A DNA stretch of 14,641 nt from an uncultured Arthrobacter sp. (lineage in GTDB: Bacteria; Actinomycetota; Actinomycetes; Actinomycetales; Micrococcaceae): the NCBI GenBank assembly GCA_937873245.1, contig CALMVY010000109.1, positions 1 to 14,641 of the forward strand, written 5' to 3'. How positions within the stretch are numbered: the first letter of the stretch is position 1; the number at the start of each line of letters is the position of its first letter. The notes beneath the pieces are model-generated. The model was not told where the DNA came from. It saw only the letters and a program-made list of their open reading frames with translations, and made no database searches. Of the stretch, positions 1-6,292 are shown piece after piece. The translations under genes and the position numbers were made by a program.

Positions 1-97
1 CGAGTCCCCGAAGCAGATCGACTGCCGTGATCATCGCCCCACGCGGGCCATACACGTCGGCAAACGGTTTTAAGGACGGGGCCTTCCCCAAACCCCC
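1..97 (-). pseudogene. Internal fragment of apgM-type phosphoglycerate mutase, cut at about 97
   Basis: On the minus strand an open frame runs from 97 to the window edge, preceded by an in-frame TAA at 98-100. It reads GGLGKAPSLKPFADVYG and then PRGAMITAVDLLRGL. From memory of the family, this resembles the middle of archaeal-type 2,3-bisphosphoglycerate-independent phosphoglycerate mutase, where a WGxGKxPxxPxF...YG segment is followed by GAxITAVDLxxGxG. That enzyme interconverts 2- and 3-phosphoglycerate in glycolysis. Some 170 residues should precede this point, yet the frame stops just where GC-rich sequence gives way to AT-rich DNA with inverted repeats, so the gene looks truncated. The rest lies outside the window. 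A short unrelated ORF cannot be excluded, since only about 32 residues are visible. Confidence 0.45.
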
Positions 98-156
98 TTA
101 GTGCGGGGGAAAGACACGCAAAAACACTCCAGTCATAACTGGTTTGTAAGGGGGTT
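91..156. repeat. 10-bp perfect inverted repeat with competing inner hairpins
   Basis: AACCCCCTTA at 91-100 is the exact reverse complement of TAAGGGGGTT at 147-156, with 46 bp between. Inside, CCAGT (129-133) pairs with ACTGG (138-142) around a 4-nt loop. The C5 run at 93-97 can also pair with the G5 run at 105-109 around a 7-nt loop, so two folds exclude each other. The repeat sits exactly at the end of the broken phosphoglycerate mutase frame. It could be the ends of a small element, an attenuator-like leader, or chance. No target-site duplication is evident. Confidence 0.6.
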
Positions 157-286
157 ATACCAAGCGATTGATTTGCATATCAATTCGCGGGTCCCGTCCT
201 GCACCTCGCCAATGCGGGTTGGAAACTCGCGTTTTATTCCTAGGGTGTTGCGCCAGTGCATAGGCAACAACTAGGCCATTGACACT
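98..286. other. AT-rich non-coding stretch upstream of the HTH gene
   Basis: No convincing coding frame is seen here. GC drops to about 38% over 121-180 and about 48% over 241-300, in a window otherwise of high GC. Besides the large inverted repeat it has ATTGAT/ATCAAT arms (167-184) and GTTGC/GCAAC arms (247-251 and 264-268). A perfect TTGACA lies at 279-284, but it is only 2 nt before the ATG at 287. Used as a -35 with TAAACG at 301-306, it would start transcription inside the gene. Dense dyads and low GC suggest a foreign control region. Confidence 0.5.
167..184. promoter_or_regulatory. Candidate operator dyad ATTGAT-N6-ATCAAT
   Basis: Arms ATTGAT (167-172) and ATCAAT (179-184) are perfect inverted repeats separated by TTGCAT, 102 bp upstream of the HTH gene. 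The size fits a site for a dimeric repressor, and the neighbouring small HTH protein is an obvious candidate ligand. This is inference only; such a 6-bp dyad can occur by chance in AT-rich DNA. Confidence 0.3.
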
Positions 287-532
287 ATGACTAATCCTTC
301 TAAACGTGACGCAGATACCTCCGGAGGCCCCTCTAGGGAGCTTCCTTTACTCGCTGATCACAAAGAATTACTGAAGTTGCGCATTCGGCCTTCTGAATTC
401 GCTCGACTGCTAGGCGTTTCCAAGCAGGCTGTTTCTCAATGGATTTCCCAAGGCAAGATCGGCCAGCCCAACCACCTTGACGGGCGCATCGACGTGCAGC
501 GCGGGCGCGACGCCGCCTTGCAGGCGGCGTAG
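287..532 (+). CDS. Small helix-turn-helix DNA-binding protein, possibly phage-derived
   Basis: An 81-residue protein with a helix-turn-helix at about residues 36-55 (PSEFARLLGVSKQAVSQWIS), followed by QGKIG and GRIDVQRGRDAAL. HTH, short wing, then an 'RID...A..AL' stretch resembles the N-terminal DNA-binding domain of phage small terminase (Nu1-like) proteins, which are usually much longer. This one may be truncated or may be a free-standing regulator. ATG 287 is the only ATG in the frame. No strong Shine-Dalgarno is seen; an AGG lies 11 nt upstream. GC is near 52%, well below the neighbours, which suggests acquisition by transfer. Its TAG (530-532) directly abuts the stop of the convergent permease gene. 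It is a DNA-binding protein with fair certainty; its target is unknown. Confidence 0.65.
   Translation: MTNPSKRDADTSGGPSRELPLLADHKELLKLRIRPSEFARLLGVSKQAVSQWISQGKIGQPNHLDGRIDVQRGRDAALQAA
510..530. terminator. Hairpin between convergent stop codons, no T-tract
   Basis: ACGCCGCC (510-517) and GGCGGCGT (523-530) form a perfect 8-bp stem with loop TTGCA. It overlaps the last codons of the HTH gene and lies directly past the permease stop. There is no U-run on either strand, so it would be an atypical terminator; it may simply reflect Ala codons. Confidence 0.35.
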
Positions 533-1855
533 CTAGTCGAAGATCAGCACTCCGAGGAAGACGCCGAACACCAGCACGATCAGGAAGATCGCGAGGAAGA
601 CGAAGAACAGCACCTTCGCGATGGTGCGCGTCGTGGACGCGACGCCGGTGAAGCCGAGGAAGCCGGCGATCACCGAGATGACGGCGACGGCGCCGGGAAC
701 CGCGACGGCCTTCTGCATGATGCGCGGCGAGATGAAGTAGGCCTCGAACTGCAGGTAGGCGAAGTAGCAGACAGCGTAGGCCACGGCGGTCTGCCAGCCC
801 GCGGTGAGGGCGATCAGCGTGACGATGACGCCGGCGATCAGCCCGCCGACCAGCGGAATGAAGGCCAGCAGGGCCACGACGAAAGCAAGCAGCACGGCGA
901 ACGGGACGCCGACGATCGTCATCACGATAAACGCGAAGGTGGCGTTCACGAGGGCGACGACGGCCTGGCCGATCACATAGTTTCCCACCGAACCGGTGAT
1001 TTCCTCGGAGAGGGCCTCGACCCGGGCCCGGCGCGACCGCGGGGCAAGCCGGTAGCCCCACTTCTTCATGGCCGGCAGGGCGGCCAGGAAGTAGAGGCTG
1101 AGCACCAGCACAATCAGTGCGCCGAACAGGCCGTTCGCCACGGTGGAGCCGAAGCCGACGACGCCGCCGAAAATGCCGCCCATCGCCTCCGGGTTGTTGA
1201 CGAACTTCTCCAGTTCCTGGGTGATGCGTTCCCGCACCCCGTACTGGTTGTCGATGCTGCGGAAGAAGTCGGAGTTAATGAAGTCCGTGATCCAGCGCGG
1301 AGCCTCCTCGACGATCTGCGTGACCTGCTGGACGATGGTGGGGATCAGTGTGGCGAAGAAGGCGGCGACAGCCAGGGCGAGAGTGGAAACGGCGACCACA
1401 ATACCGGCGGCGCGGGGGAATTTCTTCGCCTCGAGCCAGCGCACCACGGGGTCCAGGCCCAGCGCGATGAACAGCGCCGCCACGATCCAGAGGAGCAGCT
1501 GGGTTGTGTTGGAGCCGATCCAGTAGACGAGCAGTGCCACGCCGACGCCGACTGTCCCCATGAAGCCGACGTAGAGGGGGTGCTGGGAGGACATTCGCGG
1601 GCCGGGATCGCCGAAACGGGTGCCCTTCTCGGTCTCGGGCGTCGTCTCGTCGTCCTCGTGCTCCGGGGGCATCTCGAAACGGAGCCGCGGCTGGGCTCCG
1701 GGAAGGGGCTGGCGCAGGCGGTAGGCCAGCGAGTTCAGCACTCCGGCCAGGGCTGATCGGCGGGGAGAACCCTGCTCCTGCGGACTGCCTGCCGTGCTGC
1801 CGGATTCCTGGCTTTCTTCCTGTCCTGAGGGGGACGAATCCGTGTGTCCAGTCAC
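533..1855 (-). CDS. AI-2E family (PerM-type) permease with a DUF1328-like C-terminal end
   Basis: A membrane protein of about 440 residues. The start chosen is GTG 1855 (MTGHTDSS...), with AGGG 11 nt upstream; the frame stays open to a TTG at 1999, but that extension is not transporter-like. A charged cytoplasmic tail (about residues 1-95) is followed by AI-2E transporter features: paired N-terminal segments, a soluble region around IVEEAPRWITDF, and the IPLVGGLIAGV and SPRIMQKAVAVPGAVAVISVIAG motifs. The family exports small molecules; substrates here are unknown. After VISVIAG the usual GALLGVLGALxAIP segment is absent. Instead the last 42 residues (533-661) read FLGFTGVAST, then an IAKVLFFVF segment, matching the DUF1328/YtjA pattern (IAxxLGFxGxA...AKxxFxxxxxLFxV). 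It looks like an in-frame fusion that restores a final membrane helix. Function after the swap is uncertain. Confidence 0.85.
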   Translation of the reverse strand: MTGHTDSSPSGQEESQESGSTAGSPQEQGSPRRSALAGVLNSLAYRLRQPLPGAQPRLRFEMPPEHEDDETTPETEKGTRFGDPGPRMSSQHPLYVGFMGTVGVGVALLVYWIGSNTTQLLLWIVAALFIALGLDPVVRWLEAKKFPRAAGIVVAVSTLALAVAAFFATLIPTIVQQVTQIVEEAPRWITDFINSDFFRSIDNQYGVRERITQELEKFVNNPEAMGGIFGGVVGFGSTVANGLFGALIVLVLSLYFLAALPAMKKWGYRLAPRSRRARVEALSEEITGSVGNYVIGQAVVALVNATFAFIVMTIVGVPFAVLLAFVVALLAFIPLVGGLIAGVIVTLIALTAGWQTAVAYAVCYFAYLQFEAYFISPRIMQKAVAVPGAVAVISVIAGFLGFTGVASTTRTIAKVLFFVFLAIFLIVLVFGVFLGVLIFD

Positions 1856-2009
1856 TGCGTTGAAAGCCCTTAATCCTTGAGAATTTACCGTCGGTGCCGC
1901 GGTCACGGTCCCAGTGTGATGATCAACGCAAACACTATCAGCAGGCTTGTTTTGGCGCGGTGAAGCGGCTCCTGCGGAGGCCGCGGGAGAGGTCGACAAA
2001 CCGGCCGAT

Positions 2010-2039
2010 CTGACTCGGTGGTAACAAAACCGTTACTAT
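2010..2039 (+). promoter_or_regulatory. Sigma-70-like promoter for the membrane protein gene
   Basis: CTGACT (2010-2015) and TACTAT (2034-2039) are separated by 18 bp, each matching 4 of 6 consensus bases. The start codon at 2059 is 20 nt past the -10 box. This is the only reasonable promoter match seen in the 203-bp divergent gap. Confidence 0.45.
2021..2036. promoter_or_regulatory. GTAAC-N6-GTTAC dyad overlapping the -10 box
   Basis: GTAAC (2021-2025) and GTTAC (2032-2036) form an inverted repeat with spacer AAAACC. It covers the spacer and the start of the TACTAT box, the position of a classical repressor site. GTnAC-N6-type half-sites recall actinobacterial regulators such as GlnR (GTnAC-N6-GaAAC), and GTAAC recalls MtrA, but neither consensus is fully met. 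The regulator is not identified. Confidence 0.4.
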
Positions 2040-2058
2040 TGAAGCTAAGTGTCCGCTG

Positions 2059-3930
2059 ATGATAGGTAATATTTTGCGTTTCAAGACTGCAGTTGCATTA
2101 GTGCTGCTCGGCCTCCTGACACTCCTGGCCGGCATCGGCCAAAAGACATTCTGGGCCCCGGCCGAGACCGTAACCGCCACTGCGCCCGCCGGCGCCACGG
2201 CGGCGCCGCTGACCGTATTTGACGAGAAGCTTCGTACCATGCGGGACGGCACAGTGACGATCAATGTCAAGGGTGAAGGCAGCTTCATGCTGGCCGCCGG
2301 ACGCCCGGACGATGTTGAGGCCTGGGTCGGCAAGACCGCGCACAACACTGTCTCCGGTGTCTCCGAGGACGGTAAAGCGCTGCAGTTGACGCGTGCCGAC
2401 GGTGAAGCGACCGCGCCCTCACCGGCCGGTTCGGATCTGTGGGTCAGCACGGAGAACGCCAGCGGCGAGCTGAAGTACAACTGGACCCCGCCCGCTGACG
2501 GCGACTGGTCCCTCCTGCTCGCGACGGACGGCACCAAGCCGGCCCCCAGCTCGATCACCATGACCTTCCCGAATGACACCTCCACTCCGTGGGCCATCCC
2601 GTTCATGGTTCTCGGCGGCCTCCTCATCCTGGCCGGCGCCGCCCTGCTGGTGCTCAAGCCCAAATCCGGCGCCCGTCCCGGTGCCGGCAGCGGCGGTTCA
2701 GGCGATGATTCGACCGGAGGCAGCAACTTTGCCCGCCGCGCGCAGGCCAAGGCCGCTGCCCGCAGCGAAGCCCGGAAATCCGCCGCAGCCACGGCAACGG
2801 TTCCGGTAGTCGAATCGCCGGCGGTTGACCCCCAAGACGCTCGCTCCAAGGGCGTTGACTCCAAGAGTGCCGCCGAGAAGTCCGTCGCGGCGCCGGTCAA
2901 CGCATTGCAGCGGCTAAGGCGCTCCGGCGCGGCCGTGGCCGTGCTGACAGCCGCCGCCGTTGCCGGCAGCGGCGTGGCGGCCCAGGCCAGCCAGACGCCT
3001 GCTCCCTCGCCGGGTACGTCGTCCCCCGCAGCGGAGCCGGCCCCGGAGTCGCCGGTCTTGGTTGACGCCCAGTTCCGCCGGATCCTGGAGCAGGTGGCCA
3101 GCGCGGTCGACGCCGGCGATGCCGCCAAGGATGCCAGCAAGCTGGAGCCCCGTGTGGCCGGACCCGAACTCGAGGTCCGCACGCAGAACTACAAGATCCG
3201 CTCACAGGTCGGTTCGTACGAGGCCCGGATGCCCGTCCGTGCCACGAAGCTGCTCACCACCGTGGTCACCGAGCAGCGCAGCTGGCCGCGCACGGTCATG
3301 GCCGTCACCCAGGGCGAGGGCAACGTGGTTCCGCAGCTCCTCACCCTGACCCAGGCCTCCCCTCGGGAGAACTACAAGCTGGTCCTCACCACGCCGCTGC
3401 AGCCGGGGACAACCTTCCCGGGAATCGCACGCGACGGCACGCAGACGGTGGCACCCTCAGATAAGTCGGGCCTTCTCTACAGCGGCGAGGAAGCGCTGAA
3501 CGGCCTGGGCGACCGGCTGAACTCCGCCGATTCTGCGTTCAAGGACAAGCTCGCCGAGGGCCAATCCTCCCCATACATTGCGGACACGCTGGCCTACCAG
3601 GCCGATGTGGTGAGCTCGGGCGTCAACGGCACCTTCGCCTTCACCCACAAGGTGGTCCCGGAGAGCGTCGTGGTGTTCCGGACTGCCGACGGCGGTGCGC
3701 TGGCCCTGGGCCGGCTGAACTTCGCATTCGATGGCACCCCGAAGGCTGAGGGTGACAAGCTGACCATCGGCGACGACGCAGCGGCCCTGGCCGGTGGCAA
3801 GGAGACCAACACCGGCATGGTGCTGAACTTCGCCGAGTCCGTGGCCGTTTACATCCCGCCTGCCGGGTCCCAGGACCCGATGAAGCTCGTGGCCGCCACC
3901 CGCGGACTCACGGGAGCCAGCTTCAAGTAG
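2059..3930 (+). CDS. Three-segment membrane protein with two extracytoplasmic domains (DUF8094-like C-terminal part)
   Basis: A 623-residue protein of unknown function. Hydrophobic segments lie at about residues 11-27, 178-199 and 290-309. Residues 200-289 are rich in Lys/Arg and Ala (RRAQAKAAARSEARK), so by the positive-inside rule this linker is cytoplasmic. That places residues 30-177 and 310-623 outside. The third segment ends in AAQASQTPAP and a Pro/Ser/Ala-rich stalk, then a folded domain from about 333 (AQFRRILEQVASAVDAGDAA). I tentatively relate this to DUF8094 of actinobacterial membrane proteins. An envelope role is inferred from topology only. ATG 2059 has weak Shine-Dalgarno support; a TTG at 2074 behind AGG is an alternative, and both leave the first segment intact. 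It has its own promoter and terminator and seems monocistronic. Confidence 0.85.
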   Translation: MIGNILRFKTAVALVLLGLLTLLAGIGQKTFWAPAETVTATAPAGATAAPLTVFDEKLRTMRDGTVTINVKGEGSFMLAAGRPDDVEAWVGKTAHNTVSGVSEDGKALQLTRADGEATAPSPAGSDLWVSTENASGELKYNWTPPADGDWSLLLATDGTKPAPSSITMTFPNDTSTPWAIPFMVLGGLLILAGAALLVLKPKSGARPGAGSGGSGDDSTGGSNFARRAQAKAAARSEARKSAAATATVPVVESPAVDPQDARSKGVDSKSAAEKSVAAPVNALQRLRRSGAAVAVLTAAAVAGSGVAAQASQTPAPSPGTSSPAAEPAPESPVLVDAQFRRILEQVASAVDAGDAAKDASKLEPRVAGPELEVRTQNYKIRSQVGSYEARMPVRATKLLTTVVTEQRSWPRTVMAVTQGEGNVVPQLLTLTQASPRENYKLVLTTPLQPGTTFPGIARDGTQTVAPSDKSGLLYSGEEALNGLGDRLNSADSAFKDKLAEGQSSPYIADTLAYQADVVSSGVNGTFAFTHKVVPESVVVFRTADGGALALGRLNFAFDGTPKAEGDKLTIGDDAAALAGGKETNTGMVLNFAESVAVYIPPAGSQDPMKLVAATRGLTGASFK

Positions 3931-3980
3931 GGCTGGTCAGGAGCCGCTCTGAACGACACGGCAGACTGAACCCACATTGA

Positions 3981-4016
3981 CAGAAAAGACCCGGCCGCCA
4001 GGCCGGGTCTTTTCTG
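3981..4016. terminator. Strong rho-independent terminator after the membrane protein gene
   Basis: A perfect 16-bp stem (3981-3996 with 4001-4016) around loop GCCA, with CTTTTCTG on the descending arm and the matching CAGAAAAG on the other. It lies 50 nt past the stop at 3930 and separates this gene from the next. Confidence 0.9.
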
Positions 4017-4059
4017 CTGTCCGGGTCCACCAAGTGGCACCGCCCGGGGCCGATGTGGC

Positions 4060-4071
4060 TAGAGTGGAACC
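4060..4071 (+). promoter_or_regulatory. Leaderless-type -10 box TAGAGT, 6 nt before ATG
   Basis: TAGAGT (4060-4065) is followed by GGAACC and then ATG 4072. A -10 hexamer that close places the transcript start at or next to the start codon, as in the leaderless mRNAs known from actinobacteria. The same hexamer at the same spacing precedes pncB. No good -35 match is seen. Confidence 0.6.
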
Positions 4072-5091
4072 ATGACTTCGCCAGCTTCCCGACCCGTCCC
4101 GCCTGCTGCCGCCAACCCGCTCAACCTGCGGGGCGCCGTCGACCTCTCCGCCCTGAAACAGCGCCCCGCAGCCCCGCCGGCCCCGGCAGGCCCGGCAGGC
4201 ATGCCGGGCACGACAGGCGTGCCGGGCGCGCCCGGGGAACCCGCCGCCGGCAACGGGGACGCCGGCCGTCCCCTCCGGGTGGACATCACCGAAGCCAATT
4301 TCCAGGAGCTCGTTGAGCTGTCGGCCCAGGTTCCCGTCGTCGTCGCGCTCTGGGCTGCCTACTCGCCCGGCTCCGCCGACCTGGTCGACGTCCTTGAGCG
4401 GATCGTGGACAGCTACGACGGCCGGCTGGTACTCGGAGCCGCCGACGTCGACGTGTTCCCGCAGCTCGCCCAGGCGTTCCAGGTGCAGGCCGTACCCACC
4501 GCCGTGGCGCTCGTCAAGGGCCAGCCGGTGCCCCTGTTCCAGGGCGGCGCCGAGGAACCGCAGGTCCGCAGCCTGTTCGACGAACTGCTCAAGGTCGCCA
4601 CCGCCAATGGCGTGTCCGGACGGATCGGCGCGGGCGGCCCCGGCGCCGCAGAGCCCGAAGCTCCGCCGCTGCCGCCTTTGCACCAGAAGGCGTTCGATGC
4701 GATCGAAGCCGGGGACTTTGCGGCGGCCGCGGACGCCTACCGCCAGGCCCTCCTGGAGATGCCCGCCGACGCCGAGGCCAAAGCCGGCCTCGCGCAGGTG
4801 GAGCTGATGGGCCGGCTCCAGCAGCTCTCCGCCGCGGACACCGAAGCATTGCGTAAGCTGGCGGCCGACGAACCGGACAACCTCGAGGCCCAGCTTGGCG
4901 TGGCCGACGTCGACATCGCCGGAGGACACGTGGAGGACGGGCTCGGCCGGATCGTCGCGTTCATCGGCCGGAACTTCGGCCCCGAGCGGGAAACGGCCCG
5001 GGTCAGGCTGCTGGAACTGTTCGACGTCGTGGGTACTGGCGACGACCGCGTTGCCAAGGCGCGACAGAACCTGGCGCGGGTCCTCTTCTGA
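4072..5091 (+). CDS. Cysteine-less thioredoxin-fold protein with TPR-like C-terminal half
   Basis: A 339-residue cytoplasmic protein. Residues 1-66 are a Pro/Gly/Ala-rich tail with six Gly-X-Y triplets (40-57). Residues 68-176 match a thioredoxin fold: VDITEANFQELV, then VVVALWAAYSPGS where thioredoxins have WCGPC, then the cis-Pro at VQAVPT (Pro142). Residues 203-339 carry TPR-like helices (AFDAIEAGDFAAAADAYRQAL and following). This is the layout of the YbbN/CnoX group of co-chaperone-like proteins, some of which also lack the CxxC pair. Without the two cysteines it cannot do dithiol redox chemistry, so a protein-binding or holdase role is more likely. It starts at a leaderless-type ATG; its TGA overlaps the next ATG by one base, so the two genes are probably translationally coupled. 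Confidence 0.88.
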   Translation: MTSPASRPVPPAAANPLNLRGAVDLSALKQRPAAPPAPAGPAGMPGTTGVPGAPGEPAAGNGDAGRPLRVDITEANFQELVELSAQVPVVVALWAAYSPGSADLVDVLERIVDSYDGRLVLGAADVDVFPQLAQAFQVQAVPTAVALVKGQPVPLFQGGAEEPQVRSLFDELLKVATANGVSGRIGAGGPGAAEPEAPPLPPLHQKAFDAIEAGDFAAAADAYRQALLEMPADAEAKAGLAQVELMGRLQQLSAADTEALRKLAADEPDNLEAQLGVADVDIAGGHVEDGLGRIVAFIGRNFGPERETARVRLLELFDVVGTGDDRVAKARQNLARVLF

Positions 5092-6191
5092 TGGGTTCCG
5101 CGCTCTTCACGCCGCTGGAACTGCGCTCCCTGCATCTGCAGCACCGCGGCTGGGTGTCGCCGATGTGCCAGTACAGCTGCGAGCCGGAAACCGGGGAAGG
5201 GGTCCCGAACGACTGGCACCTGATGCATCTGGGTTCCTTCGCCACCGGCGGGGCTGCCCTGATTCTCACCGAGGCGGCTGCCGTGAACGCAGCCGGGCGC
5301 ATCAGCCCGCGGGACGCCGGCCTCTACAACGACGACCAGGCAGCGGCGTGGGAGCGGATCACGGCGTTTGTGCACCGGCATGGACCCGCAGAGACCAAGA
5401 TCGGCACCCAGCTGGCGCACGCCGGCCGGAAAGCGTCCTCTTACTGGCCGTTCTCCGGCCAGAAAGGCACCGTCGCTGCCGCCGACGGCGGCTGGCCCAC
5501 TGTGGGTCCCGGCACCTCGGCCTTTGACGGCTACGACGCCCCGTCGGCGCTGTCGGAGCAGGAGATCGACGGCGTGATCGCTGATTTCGCTGCGGCCGCC
5601 GAACGGGCCGTCGGTGCCGGCTTCGACACGATTGAAATCCACGGCGCCCACGGCTACCTCCTGCACCAGTTCCAGAGCCCCCTGGTCAACGACCGAACCG
5701 ACCGCTGGGGCGGCGACGAGGCGGGCCGGAACCGGCTCACCCTGGCAGTGGTGGATGCCGTGCGGGACGTCATTCCGGACTCCATGCCGCTGCTGCTCCG
5801 GATCTCCGCCTCGGACTGGGCCGAGGGCGGCATCGATGCCGAGGCCTCCGTGCGGATGGCGAGGGCGGCCTCGGAACACGGCGTTGACCTGGTGGACGTC
5901 TCCAGCGGCGGCGCCGTGGCGTACCAGCAGATCCCCGTGGGACCCGGCTACCAGACCGGCTTCTCCGCCCGGATCCGGCGTGAAACCGGCGTCAGGACCG
6001 GCACCGTGGGGCTGCTGACCTCGGCGGGCCAGGCCGAGCATGCCGTGGCCACCGGCCAGGCTGACGGTGTTTTCATCGCCCGTGCCGCCCTGCGCGACCC
6101 GCACTGGTGGCTGCGGGCAGCGTTCGAGCTTGGCCATGACCTGGCCTGGCCGCCGCAGTACGAACGCGCCATTCCCCGCCACTCCTTCTAG
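5091..6191 (+). CDS. NADH:flavin oxidoreductase, old yellow enzyme family (YqjM-like)
   Basis: A 366-residue FMN-dependent ene-reductase that, by family, reduces activated C=C bonds with NAD(P)H; the natural substrate is unknown. SPMCQYS has Cys26 and Tyr28 at the same numbers as in Bacillus YqjM, where they tune FMN and bind substrate. GTQLAHAGRKAS (105-116) is the family's FMN-site stretch. HGAHGYLLHQFQSPLVNDR (184-202) supplies the paired active-site His184/His187 and Tyr189, followed by TDRWGG. The C-terminal VGLLTS/ADGVFIARAALRDPHW region matches the FMN phosphate-binding end of the barrel. Length is typical. ATG 5091 overlaps the previous stop by one base with no clear Shine-Dalgarno, so reinitiation is likely. 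One oddity is HRGWVSPM where RNRxxVSPM is usual. Confidence 0.92.
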   Translation: MGSALFTPLELRSLHLQHRGWVSPMCQYSCEPETGEGVPNDWHLMHLGSFATGGAALILTEAAAVNAAGRISPRDAGLYNDDQAAAWERITAFVHRHGPAETKIGTQLAHAGRKASSYWPFSGQKGTVAAADGGWPTVGPGTSAFDGYDAPSALSEQEIDGVIADFAAAAERAVGAGFDTIEIHGAHGYLLHQFQSPLVNDRTDRWGGDEAGRNRLTLAVVDAVRDVIPDSMPLLLRISASDWAEGGIDAEASVRMARAASEHGVDLVDVSSGGAVAYQQIPVGPGYQTGFSARIRRETGVRTGTVGLLTSAGQAEHAVATGQADGVFIARAALRDPHWWLRAAFELGHDLAWPPQYERAIPRHSF

Positions 6192-6198
6192 CGGGCCT

Positions 6199-6221
6199 TC
6201 TCGCTGTCCTCCCAGCGGAGA
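6199..6221. terminator. Weak hairpin after the oxidoreductase gene
   Basis: TCTCGCTG (6199-6206) pairs with CAGCGGAGA (6213-6221) with one bulge and a 6-nt loop, 8 nt past the stop. There is no U-run, so termination is doubtful. Confidence 0.25.
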
Positions 6222-6280
6222 GTAGGGTCCGCCTGCCGGGGTACGCCTTGCGGACGATCCCTTCCGGGCGCGGCGGCGGT

Positions 6281-6292
6281 TAGTCTAACGGC
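6281..6292 (+). promoter_or_regulatory. Leaderless-type -10 box TAGTCT, 6 nt before ATG
   Basis: TAGTCT (6281-6286), then AACGGC, then ATG 6293. Spacing is identical to the boxes before 4072 and before pncB. No Shine-Dalgarno lies in front of this ATG, which supports a leaderless start of the ABC operon. Confidence 0.55.

Noticed and set aside
91..156. Insertion sequence ends
   Set aside because: No transposase gene and no clear target-site duplication flank the repeat; only a mini-element or leader structure remains possible.
1856..1999. 48-residue upstream extension of the permease from TTG 1999
   Set aside because: TTG has no good ribosome binding site and the added residues are low-complexity, while GTG 1855 has AGGG at 11 nt and leaves room for the divergent promoters.
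2021..2036. Firm assignment of the dyad to GlnR or MtrA
   Set aside because: The second half-site is GTTAC instead of GaAAC (GlnR), and the halves are inverted where MtrA sites are usually direct repeats.
1938..3182. 414-residue minus-strand open frame across the divergent promoter region and the membrane protein gene
   Set aside because: Ser/Ala/Pro-rich shadow; it would run over the promoter and stop hits inside the permease leader.
4737..6182. 481-residue minus-strand open frame opposite the oxidoreductase
   Set aside because: Same GC shadow effect; no family features, and it spans two well-supported plus-strand genes.
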